From positions 248,001-312,000 of the forward strand of contig JASGHI010000003.1 in the NCBI GenBank assembly GCA_049841155.1: a DNA stretch of 64,000 nucleotides, written 5' to 3'. This document shows positions 11,201-18,395 of this stretch, in pieces. This DNA comes from ZC4RG30 sp049841155 (GTDB taxonomy: Bacteria; Pseudomonadota; Gammaproteobacteria; Steroidobacterales; Steroidobacteraceae). Positions within the stretch are counted from its first letter, which is position 1. Each line of letters starts with the position of its first letter. The position numbers were made by a program, and so were the translations under genes. The notes beneath the pieces were generated by a model. The model worked only from the letters and a program-made list of their open reading frames with translations. It had not been told where the DNA came from and did no database searches.

Positions 11201-11577
11201 GCCGCGTCGCCGCCAAGTGGCAGCGCGATACCTTCGTGTATGCCGGCGGCGACCGCACGCGCGATGACTTCCATGCCGTGCTGCTGTCGGGGCGCGTGGT
11301 GTACGACATCACCGAGAACTGGGACCTGGGCGTGCTGGGTTCGAGCCTCGTGGGCCAGCGCGGCGCCAACCAGTACGCGCTCGGCATGGAAGCCGGCCGC
11401 CTGCTGCGCCAGAACCTGTGGCTGTCGGTGGGCTACAACGCCACCGGCTTCCGCGGCGATGCCGATCTCACCGGCTACGAATACACGCAGCGCGGCGTAT
11501 TCCTGCGCCTGCGATTCAAGTTCGACGAAGACCTGTTCCGCAGGGACGAGCCCCGTTACCGCGAGCCCCTGCGCTGA
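8221..11577 (+). CDS. Large outer-membrane beta-barrel protein with N-terminal Ig-like domain
   Basis: It has 1118 residues. A signal peptide covers about 1-23, ending near ALAVAQ. A proline-rich linker is followed by an Ig/invasin-like domain at about 75-200, with alternating strands around VVVEVDRDGVPADG. After about 220 the protein is a long run of amphipathic aromatic beta-strands that continues to the C-terminus, as in a big outer-membrane barrel. No TonB box or plug is visible, so it is not an ordinary TonB receptor. It overlaps the giant repeat protein by ATGA and is followed 11 bases later by an OmpA-type gene. I infer that it anchors, assembles or exports the giant protein. The exact family is not recognised. 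Confidence 0.75.
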   Translation: MSRASLKTALAVSLAVASALAVAQNVSSDRRFTPVLGEGEPLYPQSPQSPTRAPQAVEAQPGGVDYRANRAVDRVVVEVDRDGVPADGQSPVHVVVQLFDEQGQPLTGEAFVTVEHSGGRLRLPGAATDEMGPGRQDADRVTSGVQLPVRNGRAEFELLAPHEPQDVLLRVTSGSHSAQGVVGFVPEMRDLIATGLIEGVINFRRHGAGLITGSDSIGDGFERDIKRWEKQFNSGKANGAARTAFFVKGTIKGEYLLTAAYDSDKQVRARLLRDIQPEEFYPVYGDASLRGFDARSAERLYVRVDSNRSYLLYGDFQTGSNLATASGADAATPAPQRLLGTYNRTATGLGWHLENSRLKSNVFAIHDSLRQVVEELAASGSGPYALRNNAVLEGSERVEVVVRDRNQPSRIVSVRPLARLVDYSFEPFSGRILLSSFLPAFDEALNPVSLRITYELDQDTERFLVAGADAQLHLGEHAEVGGSYVEDRNPFAAFDMASANLGYRFGEHTWFVAEAGHTRSEVNTNSVNQYGSPALQSLSGLVEGDAWRVEFGHAGKALDLKLFAGQSDPAFNNPASPLYGGRGEYSLATSYHLTERVDLYAEGLRSEDRNPSGGERDAAGAGTRVKVTDRLMLDLGYRTVRETVGAYYTWATSSGYGNIGGLSGGYATGAGGGLLGYGQQPLDPLTGLPVIQNGTTGDVPSGLPVGTELSSDMLRLGAGYRATQRLQLGAEVEQDIHGEDRHRFAAGIDYQLRERSRLYGRYEQQTGISGAYGLTGDGREANTLALGVDAGFLRDTQLFSEYRLRDAISGRDTQAASGVRTRWDIREGLRMDASVEHTDVITGMVGDSTGLGLALDYGANPLWRGAARIEHRISDDVAATAVDEGYNTTLLQFMAARKLSRDWTLLARNYLLRTAYDARGDVLQNRFQLGVAYRDTDTNRVNALARYEYKLERDESGLDGTGFAVNTGQDIRSGAHIVSTHADWHPSRPWWLTGRVAAKWQRDTFVYAGGDRTRDDFHAVLLSGRVVYDITENWDLGVLGSSLVGQRGANQYALGMEAGRLLRQNLWLSVGYNATGFRGDADLTGYEYTQRGVFLRLRFKFDEDLFRRDEPRYREPLR

Positions 11578-11588
11578 AGGAAGCAACC

Positions 11589-12602
11589 ATGAGCACCATC
11601 CGTCATTCCATCCTCCTGGCCGCCGTGCTGGCGCTGCCGGCTGCCGCGCAGCAGGTGCAGCTCTCGCCGCAGGCCGCGCGCATCACCGACGAGGCCATCC
11701 ATGCGGATCTGGCGGGTTATGAATCCGTGCAGGGACGCATCAAGGCCCTGAACGATGCCGGCCGGCCGCTGCGCGACTATCACCTTGCCAAGGCGCAGTG
11801 CTGGCTCGATGTGTCCTTCCACGAGTACACGCGCAATGACCGCAGTGCCTTCCCGCAGGCAGCGCTCACCGAGTCGGAGAAGCTGGTGGTGGGCATGGAG
11901 CAGGGCGTCTCGCCGCTGCCCACGGAGACTCCGCTGGTCAATGGCGCCGCGCGGCTGCGCGAGGATCTGTGGCGCCGCTTCGGCGCGCTGCATGGCGCAC
12001 CGGGATTCGCCTGTGCGCAGCAGGCCGTGGCCTGCGGCGAGGTGGAACTGGTCCATGCGGGCAACGAGTTCAACCAGCAGCAGTGGCGTCATTCCAAGCC
12101 CTACATCCAGATCGCCGAGGAAATGGTGGGGGATGCCGAGGCGATGGCGCGCCAGTGCGCGGCCGCGAGCGTGATTGCGCCGGCCGCTCCTGCAGCGGCG
12201 GCCGCGCCGCCGGCCACCGGTGTGCTCACGGCCAATGTGTTGTTCGAGTTCGACCGCAGCGGCCGCGCCGACATCCGCCGCTACACCTTGCAGACGCTGG
12301 ACCGGGAGCTGGCGCGTGTGCGCGAGGAGGGGTTGACGCTCACTGGCGTGGAGCTGGTCGGCCATGCCGACCGCCTGCAGGGCCGCGGCTTCGACTACAA
12401 CCAGGCGCTGTCGGAAAAGCGCGCGCGCACCGTGCGCGACCTGCTCGCGGAGCGCGGCATCGAGGCCGGCACGATCCGCTACACCTACCGCGGCGACACC
12501 GAACAGGTGCAGCAGTGCGAGGGCGTGTCGCCGCGCGCGGCGCTGCGCGAGTGCCTGATTCCCAACCGCCGCGTCGAAGTGCTGTTGCATTTCAGCCGCT
12601 GA
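11589..12602 (+). CDS. OmpA-family peptidoglycan-binding protein
   Basis: It has 337 residues starting at the ATG after a GGAAGC-type ribosome site. A signal peptide covers about 1-20 (hydrophobic core ILLAAVLALPAAA). A helical middle region of unknown fold is followed by an Ala/Pro linker at about 197-210. An OmpA C-terminal domain occupies about 213-337, with the FEFD strand, the GHAD segment carrying the peptidoglycan-binding Asp, the LSEKRARTVRDLL helix and the NRRVEV segment with the conserved Arg. It probably ties the outer membrane and the two upstream surface proteins to the cell wall. It is the last gene of the three-gene unit. Confidence 0.85.
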   Translation: MSTIRHSILLAAVLALPAAAQQVQLSPQAARITDEAIHADLAGYESVQGRIKALNDAGRPLRDYHLAKAQCWLDVSFHEYTRNDRSAFPQAALTESEKLVVGMEQGVSPLPTETPLVNGAARLREDLWRRFGALHGAPGFACAQQAVACGEVELVHAGNEFNQQQWRHSKPYIQIAEEMVGDAEAMARQCAAASVIAPAAPAAAAAPPATGVLTANVLFEFDRSGRADIRRYTLQTLDRELARVREEGLTLTGVELVGHADRLQGRGFDYNQALSEKRARTVRDLLAERGIEAGTIRYTYRGDTEQVQQCEGVSPRAALRECLIPNRRVEVLLHFSR

Positions 12603-12611
12603 AGACCTGCC

Positions 12612-12629
12612 CCGGCCGGACGAGGCCGG
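12612..12629. repeat. Short GC hairpin after the OmpA gene
   Basis: Perfect inverted repeat CCGGCC / GGCCGG with a 6-base loop, 10 bases after the OmpA-gene stop. There is no T-tract, so it is at best a weak or Rho-assisted 3' end. It is the only separator seen between the surface module and the sdh operon. Confidence 0.35.
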
Positions 12630-12689
12630 TGGCGGCTAAATGAGAATCGCTCCGGATACCGCCGTCCGCGGTGAATTCTGGCAGAATGC

Positions 12690-12860
12690 ATGCTCATGCA
12701 GTCTTCGTCAGACATTCAGGATGCGGACGCCGCGGACATCCTGCCGCCGGCCCCAGCCCGATCTGCTCTGACGCCCGTCCCTGAAGTGGGCGGGCCGCCG
12801 GGTCCCGAACCCACCCGCTACGGCGACTGGGAAAAGAGCGGCCGCTGCATCGATTTCTAA
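12690..12860 (+). CDS. SDHAF4-type (DUF1674) succinate dehydrogenase assembly factor
   Basis: A 56-residue protein, too short for many ORF callers. The C-terminus reads GPEPTRYGDWEKSGRCIDF, which is the DUF1674/SDHAF4 signature. SDHAF4 proteins bind the flavinylated SdhA and help it join SdhB. The N-terminal half is Asp/Ala/Pro-rich and probably disordered. ATGs at 12690 and 12696 are both in frame; I give the longer form. The gene ends 5 bases before the sdhC ORF, so it appears to be the first gene of the sdh operon. This location, together with sdhE at the far end of the operon, strongly supports the call. Confidence 0.85.
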   Translation: MLMQSSSDIQDADAADILPPAPARSALTPVPEVGGPPGPEPTRYGDWEKSGRCIDF

Positions 12861-12865
12861 GAACA

Positions 12866-13273
12866 ATGCCACGGATTCAAGCCATGACGCGCAGGCCACT
12901 TTCGCCCCATCTGTCTGTATACCGGTTCATGTACACGATGACCCTGTCGATCCTGCACCGGATCACGGGCGTCGCGCTGTCCTGCGGGTTGATATTGCTG
13001 GTCGCCTGGCTGGTGGCCGCTTCCCGCGGCGCCGAAAGCTACGCGCGGTTCCACGAATGGGCGCAGGGCAACCTGCTGCTGCAGCTGCTGGTGGCGCTGT
13101 GGCTGCTGGCGCTGCTCTACCATCTCGCCAACGGCATCCGGCATCTGTTCTGGGATGCGGACATCGGCTTCGAGCGCGCGCAGGCACGCCGCAGCGGAAG
13201 GCTGGTCGTGGCCTTCGTGGTGGTCGCAGGCAGCGCGCTGCTGTGGTTCGTGTTCTTCGGAGGCCGCTCATGA
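12866..13273 (+). CDS. sdhC: Succinate dehydrogenase cytochrome b556 subunit
   Basis: It has 135 residues from the first ATG. The family N-terminus RPLSPHLSVYR follows an internal ATG at 12884, which may be the true start (129 residues). The SILHRITG segment carries quinone-site residues, and three transmembrane helices are visible. The His in LYHLANGIRHL is the likely heme b ligand. It anchors the SdhAB dimer to the inner membrane and passes electrons to ubiquinone. The stop overlaps sdhD by ATGA. Confidence 0.95.
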   Translation: MPRIQAMTRRPLSPHLSVYRFMYTMTLSILHRITGVALSCGLILLVAWLVAASRGAESYARFHEWAQGNLLLQLLVALWLLALLYHLANGIRHLFWDADIGFERAQARRSGRLVVAFVVVAGSALLWFVFFGGRS

Positions 13274-13662
13274 GCGCACATCTGGGTTCGCCGCTGGGCC
13301 GCGTGCTCGGCAAGGGTTCGGCGCACAGCGGCTCGCATCACTGGATCGTGCAGCGCGGCACTGCGCTGGCGCTGATCGTGCTGCTGCCGCTGCTGGTCGG
13401 CAGCGCGCTACTGCTGCCGGACTTTTCCTATGACAGCGTGCGGGGCTGGATCGCAGGTTCTTGGACGGCGGTGGGGCTGTGCTTGGCCGTGCCCATCCTG
13501 TGCTGGCATTCGCAGCTGGGCGTGCAGGTGGTCATCGAGGACTACGTGCACCAGGAGGCCGTGAAGACAGTGACGTTGCTGCTGGTGCGTGCCACGCATG
13601 CGGTGCTGGCCGTGGCCGGTGTGCTGGCCGTGCTGCGCATCACGCTGGGCAGTGCCGGCTGA
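13270..13662 (+). CDS. sdhD: Succinate dehydrogenase membrane anchor subunit
   Basis: It has 130 residues with three transmembrane segments at about 28-50, 62-80 and 103-125. The HSQLGVQVVIEDYVH stretch holds the His and Asp-Tyr residues expected for heme and quinone binding. Start and stop overlap with sdhC (ATGA) implies translational coupling. It forms the cytochrome b anchor of complex II together with SdhC. Confidence 0.93.
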   Translation: MSAHLGSPLGRVLGKGSAHSGSHHWIVQRGTALALIVLLPLLVGSALLLPDFSYDSVRGWIAGSWTAVGLCLAVPILCWHSQLGVQVVIEDYVHQEAVKTVTLLLVRATHAVLAVAGVLAVLRITLGSAG

Positions 13663-13689
13663 GCCGATTCGACGAGCGGGGAGAGAGTC

Positions 13690-15477
13690 TTGAGTGCTTA
13701 TTCATTCATCGATCACACCTACGACGTGATCGTGGTCGGCGCGGGTGGCGCCGGCCTGCGCGCCACGCTGGGCCTGGCCGAAGCCGGCCTTTCCACAGCC
13801 TGCCTGACCAAGGTGTTCCCGACCCGCAGCCACACGGTGGCCGCGCAGGGTGGCATCAGCGCGGCGCTTGCGAACATGGGCGAGGACGACTGGCGCTGGC
13901 ACATGTACGACACCGTGAAGGGGTCGGACTGGCTGGGCGACCAGGACGCCATCGAGTTCATGTGCAAGGAGGCACCCGCCGCCGTCATCGAGCTGGAGCA
14001 CTACGGCGTGCCGTTCTCGCGCACGCCTGAAGGCCGCATCTACCAGCGGCCCTTCGGCGGCATGACCACCAACTACGGCAAGGGCGTCGCGCAGCGCACC
14101 TGCGCTGCGGCCGACCGTACCGGCCACGCCATGCTGCACACGCTGTACCAGCAGTCGATCAAGCACGAGGCGGAGTTCTTCATCGAATACTTCGCGCTTG
14201 ACCTCATCATGGAGGATGGCGCCTGCCGCGGCGTGCTGGCGCTGAACATGGCCGACGGCACGCTGCACCGCTTCCGCGGCCAGACCACGATGATCGCCAC
14301 TGGCGGCTATGGCCGCGCGTGGTTCTCCTGCACCTCCGCGCATACCTGCACCGGCGATGGCGGCGGCATGGTGCTGCGCGCCGGGCTGCCGCTGCAGGAC
14401 ATGGAGTTCGTGCAGTTCCATCCCACCGGCATCTACGGCTCGGGCTGCCTGATCACCGAGGGTGCGCGCGGCGAGGGTGGTTACGTCACCAATTCGCGCG
14501 GCGAGCGCTTCATGGAGCGCTACGCTCCCAATGCCAAGGACCTGGCCTCGCGCGACGTGGTGAGCCGCGCAATGACGGTGGAGATCCGCGAGGGCCGTGG
14601 TGTCGGCGAGCATGCCGACCACATCCACCTGCACCTGGAGCATCTGGGGCCGGATGTCATCAAGGAGCGCCTGCCCGGTATCGCCGAGACGGCGCGCATT
14701 TTCGCCGGCGTGGACGTGAACCGCGAACCGATTCCCGTGCTGCCCACGGTGCACTACAACATGGGCGGCATTCCCTGCAATTACCATGGCGAGGTGGTCA
14801 ACGGCGCGGCCGGCAACCCCGACACGGTGGTGCCGGGCCTGATGGCTGTGGGCGAGGCGGCCTGCGTTTCGGTGCATGGCGCCAACCGGCTGGGCTCCAA
14901 CTCGCTGCTCGATCTTGTGGTGTTCGGCCGCGAGGCGGCGCGCCACTGTGCCACTCAGGTCAAGGCCGGCGCGCGCCAGAAGCCGCTGCGCGCCGATGCC
15001 ACCGATGCGGCCGTGGCGCGGCTGGACCGGCTGCGCAATGCCAACGGATCGCGCCCCACGGCGCAGATCCGCCTCGAGATGCAGCGCACCATGCAGCGCG
15101 ACGCCGCCGTGTTCCGCACGGCCTCGTCGCTGTCGGATGGCGTGGCATCGCTGGCAAAGACATTCGCCAGTTTTGCCGACGTGAAGGTGAGCGACCGCGG
15201 CTTGATCTGGAACACTGATCTGGTCGAGACCATGGAACTGGAGAACCTGCTGCTGCAGGCCACGGCAACGATTGTCTCTGCCGAGAACCGCCTGGAAAGC
15301 CGCGGCGCGCATGCGCGCGAGGACTATCCGCAGCGCGACGACGTGAACTGGATGAAGCACAGCCTGTGCTGGGTGGAGCCGGGCAGTGGCGCGACGCGCC
15401 TTTCTGACCGTCCCGTGCACCTGAACACCCTGACGAGCGATGTGGAAACCGTCGCGCCGAAAGCGAGGGTTTACTGA
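13690..15477 (+). CDS. sdhA: Succinate dehydrogenase flavoprotein subunit
   Basis: It has 595 residues, the usual length. The start is TTG at 13690, preceded by a GGGGAGAG ribosome site; no in-frame ATG lies nearby. The FAD Rossmann motif GAGGAG is at about 17-22. The segment TRSHTVAAQGG carries His48, the expected site of covalent FAD attachment. The substrate loop FHPTGIYG and the active-site Arg region SRAMTVEIREGRG are present. It oxidises succinate to fumarate. Both of its likely assembly helpers, the SDHAF4-type protein and SdhE, are encoded in the same operon. Confidence 0.97.
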   Translation: MSAYSFIDHTYDVIVVGAGGAGLRATLGLAEAGLSTACLTKVFPTRSHTVAAQGGISAALANMGEDDWRWHMYDTVKGSDWLGDQDAIEFMCKEAPAAVIELEHYGVPFSRTPEGRIYQRPFGGMTTNYGKGVAQRTCAAADRTGHAMLHTLYQQSIKHEAEFFIEYFALDLIMEDGACRGVLALNMADGTLHRFRGQTTMIATGGYGRAWFSCTSAHTCTGDGGGMVLRAGLPLQDMEFVQFHPTGIYGSGCLITEGARGEGGYVTNSRGERFMERYAPNAKDLASRDVVSRAMTVEIREGRGVGEHADHIHLHLEHLGPDVIKERLPGIAETARIFAGVDVNREPIPVLPTVHYNMGGIPCNYHGEVVNGAAGNPDTVVPGLMAVGEAACVSVHGANRLGSNSLLDLVVFGREAARHCATQVKAGARQKPLRADATDAAVARLDRLRNANGSRPTAQIRLEMQRTMQRDAAVFRTASSLSDGVASLAKTFASFADVKVSDRGLIWNTDLVETMELENLLLQATATIVSAENRLESRGAHAREDYPQRDDVNWMKHSLCWVEPGSGATRLSDRPVHLNTLTSDVETVAPKARVY

Positions 15478-15478
15478 A

Positions 15479-16267
15479 ATGGCCGAGTTCCTGTTGCCGA
15501 AGGATTCGCGTGTCAACGCCCAGGGTCGCGTGTTCCCGGCGCCGGAAGGCGCGAAGAAGCCGCGCACTTTCCGCATCTACCGCTTCGACCCGGACAGCGG
15601 CGAGAACCCGCGCGTGGACAGCTACACCATCGACATGGCCGCCTGCGGCCCGATGGTTCTGGATGCGCTGATCAAGATCAAGAACGAAGTCGACTCCACG
15701 CTGTCGTTCCGCCGTTCCTGCCGCGAGGGCATCTGCGGCAGCTGTGCGATGAACATCGATGGCGTCAACACGCTGGCCTGCACGCGTGCCTGCGAAGACA
15801 TCGGCAAGGCTGATGTGAACATCCATCCGCTGCCGCACATGCCGGTGGTCAAGGACCTGATCCCGGACCTCACGCAGTTCTATGCCCAGTACGCGGCGGT
15901 GAAGCCCTGGCTCATTTCGCGCACGCCGGCGCCGCCGGACCGCGAGCGCCTGCAGTCGAAGGAAGACCAGGAGAAGATCGACCGCCCGTCGGCCTGCATC
16001 CTGTGCGCCTGCTGCTCCACCTCCTGCCCGAGCTACTGGTGGAACTCGGACCGTTACCTCGGCCCGGCGGCGCTGCTGGCGGCTTATCGCTGGATCATCG
16101 ACAGCCGCGACGAGGCTACGGGAGAGCGGCTCGATGAGCTCGAAGATCCCTTCAAGCTCTACCGCTGCCACACCATCATGAACTGCACCGAGGCCTGCCC
16201 GAAGGACCTCAACCCGGCGCGCGCCATCGCTTCCATCAAGCGGATGATCGCCGAAAGGCAGCATTGA
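15479..16267 (+). CDS. sdhB: Succinate dehydrogenase iron-sulfur subunit
   Basis: It has 262 residues. The N-terminal ferredoxin domain has the 2Fe-2S motif CREGICGSC and a further Cys in LACTRAC. The C-terminal domain has CILCACCSTSC and the last cluster segment CTEACPKDLNP, which together ligate the 4Fe-4S and 3Fe-4S centres. The ATG lies 1 base after the sdhA stop. The first 25 residues are slightly longer than in E. coli SdhB. It carries electrons from the flavin to the quinone site. Confidence 0.97.
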   Translation: MAEFLLPKDSRVNAQGRVFPAPEGAKKPRTFRIYRFDPDSGENPRVDSYTIDMAACGPMVLDALIKIKNEVDSTLSFRRSCREGICGSCAMNIDGVNTLACTRACEDIGKADVNIHPLPHMPVVKDLIPDLTQFYAQYAAVKPWLISRTPAPPDRERLQSKEDQEKIDRPSACILCACCSTSCPSYWWNSDRYLGPAALLAAYRWIIDSRDEATGERLDELEDPFKLYRCHTIMNCTEACPKDLNPARAIASIKRMIAERQH

Positions 16268-16515
16268 GCGAGGCCGCGGCCGCCGAGCGGCGCCGGCTCG
16301 CCTGGCGCTGCCGCCGCGGCATGAAGGAGCTGGACCTGCTGCTGGGCGGCTGGCTCGAGCGGCACTGGATGCAGGCCGCTCCCGAAGAAAAGGCGGCTTT
16401 CGAGCATTTTCTCGACTTGCCCGATCCGCTGATCGCCGCGTATCTGCTGGGTCGGGATGTCCCGGAAGAACCCGACCTGCGATCCCTCGTCGACCGGCTG
16501 CGCGCCGGCGCCTGA
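16264..16515 (+). CDS. sdhE: FAD assembly factor SdhE
   Basis: It has 83 residues and starts at TTG, overlapping the sdhB stop (TTGA). The RRGMKELD motif at about 18-25 is the SdhE/SDHAF2 signature; its Arg-Gly-x-x-Glu residues contact SdhA during covalent flavinylation. The DLPDPLIAAYLLG segment near the C-terminus also fits the family. Its position after sdhB is typical of many gammaproteobacteria. Confidence 0.95.
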   Translation: MSEAAAAERRRLAWRCRRGMKELDLLLGGWLERHWMQAAPEEKAAFEHFLDLPDPLIAAYLLGRDVPEEPDLRSLVDRLRAGA

Positions 16516-16957
16516 GCTGCGGCTGCCACTGCGGCCGCACCCCCTGCTACCACTGCTGTGCGCCACTGGACTGGCGCTGCTGCTCACCCTCATCCTGGTG
16601 ATGTTCTGGCAGGGCCGGTTCGTGGCGGTCAGCGCCGGCGCGGTCACCGCTGCCACCCTGGCCGCTGCGCTGTGGCGCGAATGGGAGGGTGGCGGCGCAG
16701 CGCCCACCGCCCTGCTGCTTGGCGCCGACGGGCGCCTGGCGCTGCAGCTGCCGGATGGCAGCCGCGATCCGGTGCAACTGGATGCGGGGAGCTTTTTCAT
16801 CGGCGCAGGCGTGTTGCTGGTGCTTCGGGGCCAGCGCCGGCATCGCCTGTGGCTCGCGCCGGCCAACCTGGCACCCGCGCAGCTTGCCGCCCTGCGCCGG
16901 TGGCTGTCGCACGCGGCGGTCCGTTCCGGCGGGCCAGGGCGTAACTTCCTGTATTAG
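16457..16957 (+). CDS. YgfX/CptA-like inner-membrane protein
   Basis: It has 166 residues. The ATG at 16457, which overlaps sdhE by 59 bases, is the only ordinary start before the first transmembrane segment. Two hydrophobic helices at about 30-50 and 56-72 are followed by a soluble domain containing LPDGSRDPVQL and a basic C-terminus. Small YgfX (DUF1434) membrane proteins follow sdhE in many gammaproteobacteria, where the pair was once described as a toxin-antitoxin system (CptAB). The call rests on position, topology and size more than on sequence identity. Confidence 0.65.
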   Translation: MSRKNPTCDPSSTGCAPAPELRLPLRPHPLLPLLCATGLALLLTLILVMFWQGRFVAVSAGAVTAATLAAALWREWEGGGAAPTALLLGADGRLALQLPDGSRDPVQLDAGSFFIGAGVLLVLRGQRRHRLWLAPANLAPAQLAALRRWLSHAAVRSGGPGRNFLY

Positions 16958-16979
16958 CTGGGGTACCATTGCAGCCTAT

Positions 16980-16997
16980 GTGACGCAATACCGTCAC
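16980..16997. repeat. Inverted repeat GTGACG-N6-CGTCAC upstream of rpoE
   Basis: A perfect 6-base dyad with a 6-base spacer lies about 100 bases before the rpoE start, in the 131-base gap after the YgfX-like gene. It could be an operator for a dimeric regulator or a small hairpin. No known box is recognised. Confidence 0.35.
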
Positions 16998-17012
16998 AAA
17001 GTCGGCACAGGG

Positions 17013-17042
17013 GAGAACTTTCCGGCGTGTTCAGGGTCCATA
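17013..17042 (+). promoter_or_regulatory. Possible sigma-E-type promoter for rpoE
   Basis: GAGAACTT at 17013-17020 resembles the sigma-E -35 element (GGAACTT). It is followed after 15 bases by GTCCAT at 17036, which partly fits the -10 element (GTCTAA). Autoregulated rpoE promoters are usual. The -10 match is weak, so this is a suggestion only. Confidence 0.3.
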
Positions 17043-17088
17043 CAGCTTGCATGCGGGGCTTCCGCTGGACGGGAGTCCTGGTTTGCAG

Positions 17089-17697
17089 ATGAGCGCGGAT
17101 GCCGGCGATCTGGGGCTGGTGCAGCGCGCCCAGCGGGGTGAGAAGGCTGCCTTCGACCTGCTGGTGCGCAAGTACCAGCACAAAGTCGTGAAACTGGTAT
17201 TGCGCTACCTGCGGGATCCTGCGGACGCGGAAGACGTGGCACAAGAGGCGTTCATAAAGGCATATCGGGCACTGCCCCAGTTCCGGGGCGACAGCGCCTT
17301 CTACACCTGGCTTTACCGCATCGCGATCAATACCGCCAAGAACGCCATCGTTTCGCGGGACCGCAGCCCGGTCGAATTCGATCTCGACCTGCAGGCGGTG
17401 GAGGAATCGCAGATGATGCAGAACCGCCTGGCGGATTCGGCGACCCCGGAGCGGCTGCTGCTGACCGAGGAGATCCGCGCCACGGTGAACCAGGCGATCG
17501 ATGCGCTGCCCGAGGATCTGCGCACCGCCATCGTGCTGCGGGAGCTGGAAGGTCTGAGTTACGAGGACATCGCCCAGGCGATGGACTGTCCAGTAGGTAC
17601 TGTGCGCTCGCGCATTTTTCGCGCGCGCGAAGCCATTGACCGACGCCTGTCGGAAGTTTTCGAGGGCGGCCTGGGTCGCGCAGAGGAGATGGGATGA
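17089..17697 (+). CDS. rpoE: Envelope-stress RNA polymerase sigma-E factor
   Basis: It has 202 residues from the ATG at 17089. A TTG at 17047 would add 14 residues that are atypical for the family. Region 2 contains FDLLVRKYQHKV, the EDVAQEAFIKAYRAL helix and FYTWLYRIAINTAKN. Region 4 contains ALPEDLRTAIVLRELEGL and the DNA-binding helix with GTVRSRIFRARE. It is an ECF sigma factor of the RpoE/AlgU type, controlling outer-membrane and periplasmic stress genes. It is followed by its anti-sigma factor with an ATGA overlap. Confidence 0.95.
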   Translation: MSADAGDLGLVQRAQRGEKAAFDLLVRKYQHKVVKLVLRYLRDPADAEDVAQEAFIKAYRALPQFRGDSAFYTWLYRIAINTAKNAIVSRDRSPVEFDLDLQAVEESQMMQNRLADSATPERLLLTEEIRATVNQAIDALPEDLRTAIVLRELEGLSYEDIAQAMDCPVGTVRSRIFRAREAIDRRLSEVFEGGLGRAEEMG

Positions 17698-18395
17698 ACG
17701 AGCAGGAACAAGCCAGTCAGCTGTCGGCGCTGTTTGATGCCGAGCTGCCGGCAACTCAGGCCGAGCTGGTGTTGCGGCGGGCGCTGAAGGATCCCGGACT
17801 GCGGGAAGCCTGGAGCCGCTATTCCCTCATCGGCGCCGCAATGCGGGGTGAGCCGCTGGCGGTCACGGGCGTGCTCGGCGAAGACCTTGCTTCGTGCGTG
17901 AGCGCGCGGCTGGCCAACGACACCGGGATTCCCCTGGCGCCCGCACCTGCAGCCGCAGTTGCTGCGCGCAGCAACTGGGCCCGCGGTGCCTGGGGCATGG
18001 CCATTGCGGCGAGCGTCGCAGCGGTATCGCTGCTGGTGCTGCGTGCCCAGGCGCCTGATGCGGCTTCTCCCGCCGTGCAGGTGGCCGCTGCCGAAGCGCC
18101 TGCTCCGGCGGCAGCCCTGGTGTCCGAGCCTGCGGCGCGGACCGCGGCTGCGCCGGCCGCCGGCCGGACGCTTGTGGCCCAGGCAGAGCCGGATTCACCG
18201 GGCTATACCACCCCGGTGGACAACTCGCCGCCGAATCTTGCCAATGCGCCGCTGGTGAACTATGTGGTGGCCCACAGCGATCTGCCGGCTTCGGTGGTGC
18301 GGTTCGGCCCTCTGTCTTCGGTGGTGAGCGCCAGCTACGATCCGGCCGAGGGCGCAGTGGAGATGAGTGAGGCCGAGATCGGTGCACATCGCTAG
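17694..18395 (+). CDS. rseA: Anti-sigma-E factor RseA/MucA
   Basis: It has 233 residues. The N-terminal sigma-binding domain covers about 1-70 (SALFDAELPATQAEL, WSRYSLIGAAMRGE). One transmembrane helix lies at about 100-120 (AWGMAIAASVAAVSLLVL). An Ala/Pro-rich periplasmic linker and a conserved end domain (NYVVAHSD) follow. The protein holds RpoE inactive at the inner membrane until stress proteolysis. It is coupled to rpoE by ATGA and overlaps rseB by 29 bases. Confidence 0.93.
   Translation: MNEQEQASQLSALFDAELPATQAELVLRRALKDPGLREAWSRYSLIGAAMRGEPLAVTGVLGEDLASCVSARLANDTGIPLAPAPAAAVAARSNWARGAWGMAIAASVAAVSLLVLRAQAPDAASPAVQVAAAEAPAPAAALVSEPAARTAAAPAAGRTLVAQAEPDSPGYTTPVDNSPPNLANAPLVNYVVAHSDLPASVVRFGPLSSVVSASYDPAEGAVEMSEAEIGAHR

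Noticed and set aside
8221..11577. TonB-dependent receptor
   Set aside because: No TonB box and no plug domain are visible. The N-terminal part is Ig-like, unlike the true receptor at 19766-21925.
8143..11586. An 1147-codon minus-strand frame opposite the barrel gene
   Set aside because: Same reason: the plus strand has a signal peptide, coupling and barrel pattern, while the minus translation is compositionally biased.
12612..12629. Intrinsic terminator between the OmpA gene and the sdh operon
   Set aside because: The hairpin is short and has no T-tract. I kept it only as a weak hairpin.
13702..15576. A 624-codon minus-strand frame opposite sdhA
   Set aside because: sdhA is certain, and the antisense frame has no start context or recognisable motif.
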